DNA of 35,397 nucleotides from Mycolicibacterium houstonense (GCF_900078665.2 NZ_LT546212.1:1-35397), one strand, 5' to 3'. Numbered from the stretch's first letter, positions 14,475 to 21,472 are shown. Program-made: numbers and translations. Notes: generated from the sequence alone by a model not told the origin.

Positions 14475-14707
14475 CAGGCTGGCTTCTTTCGTGACCCGCG
14501 AACCACTGAAGCGATCAGGCCATCCCACGGGCTGACGAAAGCTGTGTTGCGACCGTCTGTTACGAGCCAAAGCCCGTTGTGTGCAGGTTCTTCGTGGACG
14601 GTGCACGTGAGAATGTTGTGGATCTCCCTGATTGATACTCCGCGCACCTGGGCTTCCTTTTGCGCGCCGTTGGTGAGCCGGTAGCCACCCACTGCATCGT
14701 TGGTCAC
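14474..14707 (-). CDS. Hypothetical protein
   Basis: 77 residues with a GTG start overlapping the previous stop (GTGA). Contains REIHNILTCTVHEEPAHNGL and WLVTDGRNTAFVSPWDGLIA. No domain recognised. Its end abuts the start of the next gene, so the set 15.37-14.2 kb reads as one coupled unit. Confidence 0.65.
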   Translation of the reverse strand: MTNDAVGGYRLTNGAQKEAQVRGVSIREIHNILTCTVHEEPAHNGLWLVTDGRNTAFVSPWDGLIASVVRGSRKKPA

Positions 14708-15126
14708 TGTGCCAGCTTTCGTAGTTGCCGTTTGTCGATCGTCACGTCGTCCGTTTTCCCCACAGTCAGAACGAGCAGGGGGGTTTCGCGTTTGTGGTCG
14801 GCCCGATCAAACAGGGTGATGACTCGTGTGCCGTCCGGTGCATCAGCCGCGTCCTGGCGTAGTTGCGCTGCATCGGCTTTCGGCATCAGCTCGTAGTCCT
14901 GTTCGATGAGATGCACCAGGGCCTCCGCGACAACCTTCGCTGCGGCGCCAACCATCTCCTGTGCTTGCTCATCCCCCATGCCCGTAGTCCGAAAACCGGG
15001 CAATGGCACGACTCTCGACGGGGTCTGGTCGTCGCCTGGATGGAAGAGCCCCTGCGGGAGGGCGCGGGCGATCAGATCAACAACAGCGCGATTCAACGCC
15101 GAAACCAGTTCAGAATCCGGCGCCAC
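14704..15126 (-). CDS. Hypothetical protein (start uncertain)
   Basis: 140 residues if started at GTG 15126, overlapping the previous gene by 34 bp. The same frame is open back to 15204 but would then overlap by 112 bp. The middle is helical (MVGAAAKVVAEALVHLIEQD) and the end basic (TIDKRQLRKLAQ). No known family. Confidence 0.55.
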   Translation of the reverse strand: MAPDSELVSALNRAVVDLIARALPQGLFHPGDDQTPSRVVPLPGFRTTGMGDEQAQEMVGAAAKVVAEALVHLIEQDYELMPKADAAQLRQDAADAPDGTRVITLFDRADHKRETPLLVLTVGKTDDVTIDKRQLRKLAQ

Positions 15127-15371
15127 AACGAAGGCTTCGACGGGGCCATGTTGGGCAATGCAGGCCGCGCACCAGCAAGACCTTCCGCCACGCGCAACGC
15201 CCATGGCTGAACAAAGTTCACGCCAAGACGGGGCGCCACGAACGTTTCCATCAGGCCCTCAACGCCAAGCGCAGCAGTCTGACCTGAGTAGCGCAACGCC
15301 TGCCCCTTTGATTTCGGCGGGTCGAGCTTGTTGGCTGCTTGTCGCAGCATCCGGGCGAGTTGGTCACGCAC
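15093..15371 (-). CDS. Hypothetical protein
   Basis: 92 residues from GTG 15371; a TTG one codon upstream is also possible. It overlaps the upstream stop by 8 bp. Begins MRDQLARMLRQAANKLDPPK, ends in the basic, aromatic SLWRRILNWFRR, which could lie on a membrane or bind nucleic acid. No family recognised. Confidence 0.6.
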   Translation of the reverse strand: MRDQLARMLRQAANKLDPPKSKGQALRYSGQTAALGVEGLMETFVAPRLGVNFVQPWALRVAEGLAGARPALPNMAPSKPSLWRRILNWFRR

Positions 15372-15585
15372 CAAAACGTCCGCTCGTGTAGATGTTCATC
15401 TGGCGGTTAAGGTCGGCACGTTTGGCCGCGTTGATGTCACCTTCGAGCGACCCGGGTTCGGGTTGGGGCGTGACGTCGACTTCGGTTGTGCCGACTTTCT
15501 TGCCGCCTGTGTAGAGGTCCACGTGTGCTACGACTTTGGTTACCTTCGCGGTGATGTCCACGTGCAGGCTGCCAGCTTTCGCCAC
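15364..15585 (-). CDS. Hypothetical protein, first gene after the gene-free stretch
   Basis: 73 residues from GTG 15585 with AAGGGG about 7 nt upstream. It begins MAKAGSLHVDITAKVTKVVA. The beta-strand alternation (VDITAKVTKVVAHVDLYTGG, then TTEVDVTPQPEPG) suggests a small beta protein. Its ribosome binding site is the right-hand boundary of a 530 bp stretch without genes. Confidence 0.65.
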   Translation of the reverse strand: MAKAGSLHVDITAKVTKVVAHVDLYTGGKKVGTTEVDVTPQPEPGSLEGDINAAKRADLNRQMNIYTSGRFGA

Positions 15586-15589
15586 GATG

Positions 15590-16112
15590 TTTCCCCTTCG
15601 CTTTGTGTGCTTCTGGTTGTCGACGGAAGCGAACGCCGAAAGTGAATCCCGCTCAGAGGCTTGTGGGCGGTATATGGCGCGTCACGTTTGAGCTTGAGCG
15701 GGTGTGCGGGGACCGGGTTTACGACGCCACCTATGTCGGGCGCTCCGCAGCTTTTGGCTGCACCACCGGAGAACGGGCATTGCTGCATACCGTCCCCGCA
15801 AGTTTGAAGCCCGTTCAGTCGGTGGGCTAGACCGAGAGCACTGCATGCGTGCCGTAGCCATCCACATGCAGCCGCCAAACTGTCGCCTCGTGGTCCGACC
15901 GCATTCACGGGTTGAGGTGGCAGCACCTCGGGATTCCACGACGGGGAGGGTTCAGACGTTGCTCTATCCCCGTATTGGGGTGTGCCGGGTTTTTGCGTAG
16001 GAACCGGGGCGAAACCTGTGGCCGACAACTAGATGGTCGGCAAACCCGACGTGCGCCGGGAAGTGTGTTCGTCGTTCAGGTCAAACAGATTTTTGACACG
16101 ACTGGTATGACC
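15590..16112 (-). ncRNA. Gene-free, hairpin-rich stretch: candidate large structured RNA (strand inferred)
   Basis: No convincing ORF lies here, in a genome whose genes otherwise overlap. Complementary helices (plus coordinates) are CCCGCTCA 15648-15655 with 15695-15702; GCAGC 15747-15751 with 15757-15761; AACGGGC 15772-15778 with 15809-15815; TCGGT 15819-15823 with 15831-15835; CTGCATG 15841-15847 with 15865-15871; CGTGG 15889-15893 with 15936-15940, enclosing GAGGTG 15914-15919 with 15924-15929; CCCC 15968-15971 with 15977-15980; GCCGAC 16021-16026 with 16036-16041; GTCAAA 16080-16085 with 16092-16097. A TTGCCA, 18 bp, TAGAGT promoter-like pair (16116-16145, minus) precedes it. Size is near that of large phage RNAs such as ROOL or of group I introns, but I recognise neither. 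GC-rich DNA forms some helices by chance. Confidence 0.4.
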
Positions 16113-16115
16113 GAA

Positions 16116-16145
16116 ACTCTAGCACACTAATTGGCGTATTGGCAA
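16116..16145 (-). promoter_or_regulatory. Weak promoter candidate for the 15.6-16.1 kb transcript
   Basis: On the minus strand TTGCCA (16140-16145) is followed after 18 bp by TAGAGT (16116-16121). It overlaps the end of the GIY-YIG gene and would start transcription close to 16110. Neither box is a strong consensus match. Confidence 0.25.
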
Positions 16146-16514
16146 ATCGAATTGCTGTCCGGGCAACACGCGAGCGTTATCCCAGTTCAGGACGGTGACC
16201 ACAGTGTTTCTTCGTTTATCCCAGTTCGGGTTAGAGCGCTTATTCAGCACGGGCTTATGCTCCTGGATCAACTGTTCCTCGGCCTGTGTCATGTCGTCGT
16301 AGCTGTCGCATTCGAACACTTCAACGTGGTGCGTGACTTCCCAGCGGGTGCGCCGCCCGATCGCCGCGTACCGGATCCGGTCACGTGAGTGTTGCTTCAG
16401 TCGGGTGTCTAGTTGGGTTGACTTGCCGATGTAGATCGGGTGGCCGCTAGGTCCGATGAGCATGTACACGTGGTAGCGCTCATCATCGTTTGATGCGTCT
16501 CTTCTGCGCCCCAT
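16119..16514 (-). CDS. GIY-YIG endonuclease
   Basis: 131 residues from ATG 16514, which overlaps the previous stop as TAATG. It has the GIY-YIG layout: YHVYMLIGPSGHPIYIGKST (the two strand motifs, here VYM and IYIG), then RLKQHSRDR, a helix with the catalytic-type Arg and His, and AEEQLIQEHKPVLNKRSNP, which supplies the Glu and Asn. Phage GIY-YIG proteins of this size are usually homing nucleases, often next to introns. The gene-free stretch follows immediately. Confidence 0.85.
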   Translation of the reverse strand: MGRRRDASNDDERYHVYMLIGPSGHPIYIGKSTQLDTRLKQHSRDRIRYAAIGRRTRWEVTHHVEVFECDSYDDMTQAEEQLIQEHKPVLNKRSNPNWDKRRNTVVTVLNWDNARVLPGQQFDLPIRQLVC

Positions 16515-17146
16515 TACTCGAACACCCCGGGTGGGATGTCGTATCCGAGTAGCCGGCAGACGAAGGCGAGGCGTTCGGGGAATTCGTGGGCGAAGTCGCA
16601 TTCTCTGTTTTGGCACCAGATTCCGTCTGTGCTGATTTGGAGGGCGGGTTGGCGTAGTCGTTCGCCGTCTTGCCATCTGTAGACGGTTTTTTCGCCGCAG
16701 CTTGGGCATGGGTCGTTGAGGGTTTTGCGGGCTCCGGGGTGGAGGATGTCGTTGATTTTGGCGCACCAGCGTTCGAGCTGTTTGGTCCAGGAGTTTAGGA
16801 GGGCGACGTCTTCTGGGCTCCATGCTTCGGCGTCGATGGCGCGTAAGCGTTCGACGGTGTCTCCCGGGCCTGGGATCCACTGTGCTACTTCGCGGTCGAT
16901 TTCGTGGAGTTGGTTGACGGCTTCAGTCCAGAAGGGTGGACGTGATCGTGCAACGCCCATGTGTTCTTGGGGGAAGCCCGCTTTGGCGTCTACGAGTTGC
17001 TCGTAGAGTGATGTGACCCAGACGATTTGGGTTTCGCCGCCGTCTTCATCGACCAGGGACGTTGGCTTATCGTCCACCAACGCGCTGATGGCGTTGGATA
17101 GTTGGGTGCGTGTGTAGGGCAGGAGGTCGGTATCAGGCTCAGTCAT
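16514..17146 (-). CDS. Hypothetical protein with C-terminal zinc ribbon
   Basis: 210 residues beginning MTEPDTDLLPYTRTQLSNAI. Mostly helical, with CPSCGEKTVYRWQDGERL near residue 149 and a partner CQNREC near residue 184, forming a four-Cys zinc ribbon. Similar proteins are common in actinophage early operons, with no established function. Its stop overlaps the GIY-YIG start. Confidence 0.75.
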   Translation of the reverse strand: MTEPDTDLLPYTRTQLSNAISALVDDKPTSLVDEDGGETQIVWVTSLYEQLVDAKAGFPQEHMGVARSRPPFWTEAVNQLHEIDREVAQWIPGPGDTVERLRAIDAEAWSPEDVALLNSWTKQLERWCAKINDILHPGARKTLNDPCPSCGEKTVYRWQDGERLRQPALQISTDGIWCQNRECDFAHEFPERLAFVCRLLGYDIPPGVFE

Positions 17147-17387
17147 CAGCGCTACCTGCGATTCGGGTGATGTATTCGTCTTGGCCTTCCCGCATGCCGT
17201 CGACTGCGCCTTCGAGGATTTCTCGGACGAGTGGGCCTAGTTCGTCGCCGAGTTCGCTTTCGAGGCGGGCGGCGAGTTTGTCCATGCAGTCGAGGGTGAA
17301 GTTCATGCCGAGCTTGATGCCGTCGATGGTGGCGCCCCGGATGTGCTCTCGTGCGATTTGGTGGATGCCGTCGTAAAAGTCAGTCAT
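17139..17387 (-). CDS. Hypothetical helical protein
   Basis: 82 residues from ATG 17387 (MTDFYDGIHQIAREHIRGAT). It overlaps both neighbours by 8 bp. Predominantly helical and acidic (KLAARLESELGDELGPLVRE). No known family. Confidence 0.65.
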   Translation of the reverse strand: MTDFYDGIHQIAREHIRGATIDGIKLGMNFTLDCMDKLAARLESELGDELGPLVREILEGAVDGMREGQDEYITRIAGSADD

Positions 17388-17730
17388 CGGCGTTCGCCAT
17401 CCATTGGGACACCCAGCGATGAAAATGCGGGCCGAATTCGTCGTCGTCACCCTGGAAGTTGTTGCAGGGGCAGTGTCCTCCGTCCACGATGGCTCCGCAG
17501 AAGTTCACGCTGTTGCTTCGTTTGTGCAGGTCCACGTGGTGGCCGCAGCAGCAGCGTGCCCTGCTGCCTTCAATGGAGAGCCCGCCGATCGCCCTGATGA
17601 TGTCTGTAGCCAGCCTGTCGGGGTCGAGGGCCGGTTGGCTGTTGTATGCGCCGTGTAGATAGGCGTCATCTCGGGCGTTATCCCACGCTTTTGCGATCAC
17701 GCCCGCGATCAACCTGTGTGCGTCACTCAT
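17380..17730 (-). CDS. Hypothetical Cys/His-rich protein
   Basis: 116 residues from ATG 17730, supported by GGGGGAGAG just upstream. The N-terminal half is helical. The C-terminal half carries RCCCGHHVDLHKR followed by CGAIVDGGHCPCNNF, a likely zinc site of Cys and His residues. It matches a recurring actinophage pattern seen again at 30854-31393 and 18758-18889 (CxCGH ... CxC). Function unknown. Confidence 0.7.
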   Translation of the reverse strand: MSDAHRLIAGVIAKAWDNARDDAYLHGAYNSQPALDPDRLATDIIRAIGGLSIEGSRARCCCGHHVDLHKRSNSVNFCGAIVDGGHCPCNNFQGDDDEFGPHFHRWVSQWMANADD

Positions 17731-17869
17731 CGCTCTCCCCCTCGTCTTCCGCTGCGATGTTCCGTATCCAGTTTTCGGGTCGGTCGATTGGTACTCGGCA
17801 TACGGGTGAGCATGCGGCGTACCGGGTTTGGGCACAGTGATCGCACCAGCGAACGTGACGGACGGTCAT
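17723..17869 (-). CDS. Small zinc-finger-like protein (48 aa)
   Basis: From ATG 17869 to TGA 17723, overlapping the next start by 8 bp and the previous stop by 4 bp. The product begins MTVRHVRWCDHCAQTRYAAC and has CDHC plus CSPVC, a four-Cys site, then an acidic tail. Short but tightly packed on both sides. Confidence 0.65.
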   Translation of the reverse strand: MTVRHVRWCDHCAQTRYAACSPVCRVPIDRPENWIRNIAAEDEGESDE

Positions 17870-18114
17870 TCGGCGTCACCCATGAGTACCGCGCGGATGA
17901 GGTCAGCCACCGCGCCGAGACCGGGGACGCCACACACTTCTGCCACCTCGTCCGCCAGAAACTGGATCATGTCGTCAACGAAGCTCTCAATTTCGCTGAC
18001 GAACTTGTCGAGGGTTTGCCAGTCAGCTTCGGGCCAGCGTCCACGGTTGCGGTTTAGGACTCCCCTAGCTTCAGCGATGAGGTTGCTGACTGGTTGGCTT
18101 GCGTTCTCGCACAT
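17866..18114 (-). CDS. Hypothetical protein, probably leaderless
   Basis: 82 residues from ATG 18114 (MCENASQPVSNLIAEARGVL). A longer frame to 18276 would cross the upstream gene. The repeated promoter's -10 hexamer ends exactly 7 nt before this ATG, so the transcript should begin at or next to the start codon. The product is helical (ESFVDDMIQFLADEVAEVCG). No family recognised. Confidence 0.7.
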   Translation of the reverse strand: MCENASQPVSNLIAEARGVLNRNRGRWPEADWQTLDKFVSEIESFVDDMIQFLADEVAEVCGVPGLGAVADLIRAVLMGDAE

Positions 18115-18121
18115 GCCTCTA

Positions 18122-18158
18122 ATTATCCCAGTGGTTTGCTGGAGTTGAGGAGGTTGAG
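18122..18158 (-). promoter_or_regulatory. Repeated phage promoter, copy 2 (leaderless)
   Basis: Minus strand CTCAACCTCCTCAAC (18144-18158) with -35-like CTCAAC at 18144-18149, exactly 16 bp, then GATAAT at 18122-18127, then 7 nt to ATG 18114. The upstream edge touches the stop codon of the preceding gene. Confidence 0.75.
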
Positions 18159-18425
18159 CTAGTTCGAGAGGCGTTGGTTCAGTCTGTTGCTGAGGTCGGG
18201 GTGGGGTTCTGTTGGGAGGATGAAGTCTGCTGCGACGAGTGTGCGTCCGAGGCGTGTTTCGAGGCATCCGATGCATGGTCGCGACGACCCGACACCAATG
18301 CCTTTCGAGTAACCGGGGTACGCGGCATTCCAGACGGCGCGCGTGACCGTGTAGACAGCCTCGCCCAGATCCCAGGTGTCAACGCCACAATCGGTACATA
18401 TCCAGTATTCCCAGTCGACGCTCAA
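18159..18425 (-). CDS. Hypothetical zinc-binding protein
   Basis: 88 residues beginning MSVDWEYWICTDCGVDTWDL. CTDC near residue 10 and CIGC near residue 51 form a probable zinc site. A GYSKGIGVGSSRP loop lies between them. Acts in an unknown early function. Followed directly by a promoter copy. Confidence 0.7.
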   Translation of the reverse strand: MSVDWEYWICTDCGVDTWDLGEAVYTVTRAVWNAAYPGYSKGIGVGSSRPCIGCLETRLGRTLVAADFILPTEPHPDLSNRLNQRLSN

Positions 18426-18592
18426 AAGCTCGGTCCGTATACGTCAACGATGACTGGCATGATCGCTTCGGCGAGTTTGTCCAAATCAATCCACTGGATG
18501 TACCGGTCGGGCACATTCGATCCCGCCTGCCACACAAGCTCAGCCGTAAACGCCTCAACAAGACGACCAAGCAACACGGAGCGATCACTCAT
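18422..18592 (-). CDS. Small hypothetical protein
   Basis: 56 residues from ATG 18592; GGAGAGA lies 8 nt upstream, though an in-frame ATG at 18598 is also available. Contains YIQWIDLDKLAEAIMPVIVD, a short helix pattern. No family recognised. Confidence 0.6.
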   Translation of the reverse strand: MSDRSVLLGRLVEAFTAELVWQAGSNVPDRYIQWIDLDKLAEAIMPVIVDVYGPSF

Positions 18593-18761
18593 CGGCATTC
18601 TCTCCATACGACCTCGATGACAGCATGTAGCCCTCGTCGTCGGTCACGGTCACCAAATGCACATGGTCGCAATCGGGGTCCAACAACTCGGACATGTGCT
18701 CGGCGATCTTGGCTGGCGACAACGAATGTCTGTGCATCGGGACCATAACGTGGACGATCAT
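18585..18761 (-). CDS. Small hypothetical protein (58 aa)
   Basis: From ATG 18761, with AGGAGA 5 nt upstream, to TGA 18585; it overlaps both neighbours. It begins MIVHVMVPMHRHSLSPAKIA and continues with a Glu/His-rich helix and the strand HVHLVTVTDDEGYML. Compact alpha/beta pattern. Good ribosome binding site and packing support it. Confidence 0.7.
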   Translation of the reverse strand: MIVHVMVPMHRHSLSPAKIAEHMSELLDPDCDHVHLVTVTDDEGYMLSSRSYGENADE

Positions 18762-18889
18762 GCTGTCTCCTGGTATCTCGGGTGTTGATAGTTTCGGCAG
18801 TCGCAGTCACAACACGCAACAGTCGTCGCACACCAATCACGCTCAACCTCATGCGCGGAACGAGGATGCGTGCAGACGCAGATATCCAT
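18758..18889 (-). CDS. Small Cys-rich protein (43 aa)
   Basis: From ATG 18889 to a TGA overlapping the next start (ATGA). The product reads MDICVCTHPRSAHEVERDWC near the start and has CCDCDC near the end. The CxCxH ... CxCxC layout resembles the zinc-knuckle proteins common in actinophages. The ribosome binding site is weak. Confidence 0.55.
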   Translation of the reverse strand: MDICVCTHPRSAHEVERDWCATTVACCDCDCRNYQHPRYQETA

Positions 18890-18891
18890 TC

Positions 18892-19626
18892 TCAACTCGC
18901 TCGCCGCAAGTGCCTGTAGTGCGTCTGACATAGTGGCTTCTCCCGCGTGCCAGCCTCACCCCGCGTATCGCACCCGTAAACCGAGCACTCTTCCGCCCGC
19001 GACCTGAACCCTGCTGCACGAGACCTGTTGCAGGCGCGGCATTCGCGTCTACCGCCCGGTCGGACATACAGATTGTCGCCAGCGAGCTTGTGGCCGTGAA
19101 CGCATTCCTCGGCCAGGTTCCACACTCGGCGGGCAAGGTTCTCCGCCTTGGTCAGGTAGCGAAGGTTCTCCGGGCGGTTGTCGTTGCGCACCTCGTTGAT
19201 GTGATCGACTTCCATGCCATCGGGGCAGGGTCCATGCCACGCCATGGCAACAATGACATGGACGCCGTAACTGACGTTGTCCAGACGAACGAGGACGGCA
19301 CGGGCGTATCGCCGATCCCACGCGCCAGCACCTGCCATGCGCTCGCGGACGTGATGCAAGACTTCGGCAAGTTTCTCTACCTCAGACTCGCGGTCAGCCT
19401 TTGCCCTGTCCTCGGCCTCCCACCTGTCTGCCATCGCCAGTAGCTGCTTCGGGACATACATTTCGATGGTCCCGTAATGATGGCGGTCGTTGACCGCAGC
19501 CAACGTATCCGCCGCGAAACGCATCCGGACGGGCAGCGGAAGAGTCAGGAATGCGTTCAGAAACTCGTTGTGGGAGTAGTCCAACGCCACCCCGTTGTAG
19601 TCGGTGATTGATACGCGCTGGCTCAT
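18892..19626 (-). CDS. HNH endonuclease (HNH_3 type) with extra N-terminal domain
   Basis: 244 residues. The N-terminal 110 residues are helical. The HNH core is VRLDNVSYGVHVIVAMAWHG, then MEVDHINEVRNDNRPENLRYLT, the canonical D-H-N...N..P.NL..LT motif. The C-terminal part has CVHGHKLAGDNLYVRPGGRR and paired Cys sites (CRAC, CSVYGC, CQTHY) acting as zinc fingers. Typical of freestanding homing nucleases such as I-HmuI relatives. It follows rusA and is coupled to it. Confidence 0.85.
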   Translation of the reverse strand: MSQRVSITDYNGVALDYSHNEFLNAFLTLPLPVRMRFAADTLAAVNDRHHYGTIEMYVPKQLLAMADRWEAEDRAKADRESEVEKLAEVLHHVRERMAGAGAWDRRYARAVLVRLDNVSYGVHVIVAMAWHGPCPDGMEVDHINEVRNDNRPENLRYLTKAENLARRVWNLAEECVHGHKLAGDNLYVRPGGRRECRACNRSRAAGFRSRAEECSVYGCDTRGEAGTREKPLCQTHYRHLRRAS

Positions 19627-19988
19627 GGTTCCTCCGTGATGTGGATTTCGATGCGTGCTGGCCCGTCATGCTTGATGCTGGTTGTGGTGGACAGGATGTA
19701 CTCGCTGGAATCGTCTTTCCATGCGCCGTAGATGACGAGTGAGTCCAAACACGCTTTCTGGAAGGGCCCTAATCCATCTGGGTCGCGGCGTCTCTTGTCC
19801 GGCGCAAACCAGATGATCGACACATGCGACGGGCCAAGACACTTCGGCAAGCCCGCACTCTTTGCCGACGCAAACACAAGCTGCTCAGCCACACGCTTCG
19901 CCTCACGCTGCTTCGACCAATGCCACCGACGCGCCTCATTCGCAGACATCGGAGGACGCACGACCGGAACCGTCAACACATACGTCAC
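19623..19988 (-). CDS. rusA: RusA-like Holliday junction resolvase
   Basis: 121 residues from GTG 19988 (GTGA overlap with the methyltransferase stop); the frame is open to 20012. Signature features are TVPVVRPPMSANEARRWHWS near the start and RRRDPDGLGPFQKACLDSLV, with the paired Asp residues that bind metal, then AWKDDSSEYI. RusA dimers cleave four-way junctions during phage recombination and before packaging. Placement with exonuclease and replication genes fits. Confidence 0.85.
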   Translation of the reverse strand: MTYVLTVPVVRPPMSANEARRWHWSKQREAKRVAEQLVFASAKSAGLPKCLGPSHVSIIWFAPDKRRRDPDGLGPFQKACLDSLVIYGAWKDDSSEYILSTTTSIKHDGPARIEIHITEEP

Positions 19989-21031
19989 GATGCACTCCCG
20001 AAATCCAGGCACATCTGGTCAAGGCGTTTGGCGATCAGCTCACAGTAGCGTTCACTCATCTCCACGCCGATTGCCTTACGCCCGTTATTTCTTGCCGCCA
20101 ACAGCGTCGATCCCGATCCTGCGAACAGGTCTAGCACGGTGTCACCCGGTCGAGACGAAGCGGTGACCATCATCTCTAAGACCGAAGTCGGCTTCTCGCA
20201 CGGGTGCTTGCCTACGTACGGCGACACAGTTGAGAAGTTCCAAATGTCGCTGCGCGGATGCTGCTTCGTCAAACTGAATGGACGCCGCAAGTCTTCGTAC
20301 TCGCGCCGCAAGTCTTCGTACTCGCGCCGCAAGTCTTCGTACTCGCGCCGCAGGTAGTCCCCGCCGTACCGGTTCAGGACCGACCGCATGGCGTCATAAG
20401 CGTCTTTTGTGGGCAAGCTGCTGCCCTCTTCCCACCGATATACGAGTGCAGTGCCTTTGGTTGGGTCGGAGCGCGACACGTACCCTAAGGCAACCTCAAG
20501 CTCCGATCGTCCCCATCCCGATCGCTCACGTTCGGACTGGATGTATCTTCCAAGCGGAGCGAAGACCTCCTTATGCAGCCCTCGCGACTCTTCGCCGTAC
20601 GCATCGGTGAACTGCTCGGCGAAAATTACGCCTTCCCACGGAGACAGGTAGGCGCGGAGGTCTTCGGCCCGCGCCTTGTTGTGCCAGCCCTGTTCTTTCA
20701 CCCACCGGATTACGTTCAGTACCGACCACCGATCGCGGATCAGCTTCTCCACTTGGGAAGTCAGTTCTGGCGAGGCGAATACATAAAGCGATGCGTTAGG
20801 GGTAAGCGCCGGTTTCGTTGCGTCCATCCACGAGCCCATCCAATCCAGAAACAGGCTCGTGGACTTCCATTGGCGGTCCCAATCCTCAGCCTTCACCCGG
20901 AAGTACGGAGGATCCGTCAAGAGTAAGTTCACCGACTCAGCTGGCAACTGGCCCACCACTTCGAGGCAGTCGCCGTGAAACAACGTGACCTGATCGTCCT
21001 GGTAGTACGGCGTGTTAACCGGAAGACTCAT
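19985..21031 (-). CDS. DNA N6-adenine methyltransferase (beta class) with HTH insert and heptad repeats
   Basis: 348 residues; ATG 21031 lies exactly 7 nt after a promoter copy, so it is probably leaderless. DPPY (residues 40-43) precedes FAGSGST (303-309), the order of beta-class amino-methyltransferases. Between them, residues about 155-222 look like an XRE-type HTH (LGRYIQSERERSGWGRSELE, then LVYRWEEGSSLPTKD). Residues about 227-250 are three perfect LRREYED heptads plus LRR. No restriction partner is nearby, so it is likely an orphan methylase protecting phage DNA or regulating expression. Confidence 0.85.
   Translation of the reverse strand: MSLPVNTPYYQDDQVTLFHGDCLEVVGQLPAESVNLLLTDPPYFRVKAEDWDRQWKSTSLFLDWMGSWMDATKPALTPNASLYVFASPELTSQVEKLIRDRWSVLNVIRWVKEQGWHNKARAEDLRAYLSPWEGVIFAEQFTDAYGEESRGLHKEVFAPLGRYIQSERERSGWGRSELEVALGYVSRSDPTKGTALVYRWEEGSSLPTKDAYDAMRSVLNRYGGDYLRREYEDLRREYEDLRREYEDLRRPFSLTKQHPRSDIWNFSTVSPYVGKHPCEKPTSVLEMMVTASSRPGDTVLDLFAGSGSTLLAARNNGRKAIGVEMSERYCELIAKRLDQMCLDFGSAS
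20283..20352 (-). repeat. 21-bp tandem repeat (3.3 copies) inside the methyltransferase gene
   Basis: The 21-mer starting CGCCGCAAGTC occurs three times without change at 20283-20303, 20304-20324 and 20325-20345, then a 7 bp partial copy. It encodes the heptad LRREYED in frame. Exact repeats at DNA level suggest recent slippage-driven expansion. Confidence 0.95.
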
Positions 21032-21038
21032 AACACCA

Positions 21039-21074
21039 ATTTTCCCACTGAAACTCGGCGGTTGAGGAGGTTGC
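21039..21074 (-). promoter_or_regulatory. Repeated phage promoter, copy 3 (leaderless)
   Basis: Minus strand GCAACCTCCTCAAC ending in CTCAAC at 21061-21066, exactly 16 bp, then GAAAAT at 21039-21044, then 7 nt (TGGTGTT) to ATG 21031 of the methyltransferase. It starts at the stop codon of the upstream gene. Confidence 0.75.
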
Positions 21075-21472
21075 TAACGGGCAGGCTTCGACGTCACATG
21101 CCACGACCCACACGCGCACTCATACACACGCGACGGCAGCTTCTTCCCACGCCCCGTACGCCACGCACGACCAACCTCAGCCAACGCAACACCCCGCGAC
21201 GTAAACCGCTTCTTACCCGGCGTCGGACAAGCAGGCTTCACATGCGACACATGCTGCGACACCGCCTGGTCGTAAGCCGTCTCCCGGGTGCGGCACGGTG
21301 TCTTGTAGATCCAGCCGCATGAGCACGTCGCCATCCACCGCCGCTTACCGCCTTCGGTTCGGAACTCATGCGTCGACACCGCATGCCCCGCTTTACCGCC
21401 TGGCTTCAACGCTGGCCGACTTTCAAGGCTCCGGCGATACAACACAGCAGGCGACACGCTCGGCGCGCTCAC
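21074..21472 (-). CDS. Hypothetical zinc-finger protein
   Basis: 132 residues from ATG 21472 (ATGA overlap). Has ATCSCGWIYKTPC near residue 48 and YECACGSWHV near the end, giving two Cys pairs. The linker is strongly basic (PGKKRFTSRG, RTGRGKKLPSR). It could bind nucleic acid. No established family. Confidence 0.65.
   Translation of the reverse strand: MSAPSVSPAVLYRRSLESRPALKPGGKAGHAVSTHEFRTEGGKRRWMATCSCGWIYKTPCRTRETAYDQAVSQHVSHVKPACPTPGKKRFTSRGVALAEVGRAWRTGRGKKLPSRVYECACGSWHVTSKPAR

Noticed and set aside
15911..15916. Sixth copy of the CTCAAC promoter box
   Set aside because: At a distance of 16 bp there is no A/T-rich hexamer, and the box is part of the GAGGTG/CACCTC hairpin.
15540..16028. 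162-aa minus-strand frame across the gene-free stretch
   Set aside because: Overlaps the next gene's start by 46 bp, Pro/Ser/Gly-rich without pattern, no ribosome binding site; the helices argue against coding.
15590..16112. Group I intron
   Set aside because: The neighbouring GIY-YIG nuclease invites this, but I could not find a convincing P-Q-R-S core, and no split gene flanks the stretch.
18589..18852. 87-aa minus frame
   Set aside because: Conflicts with two better-packed small genes (18585-18761 and 18758-18889) and is Arg-rich in the manner of out-of-frame translation.
20283..20352. CRISPR array
   Set aside because: Repeats are 21 bp, directly adjacent without spacers and in frame inside the methyltransferase.
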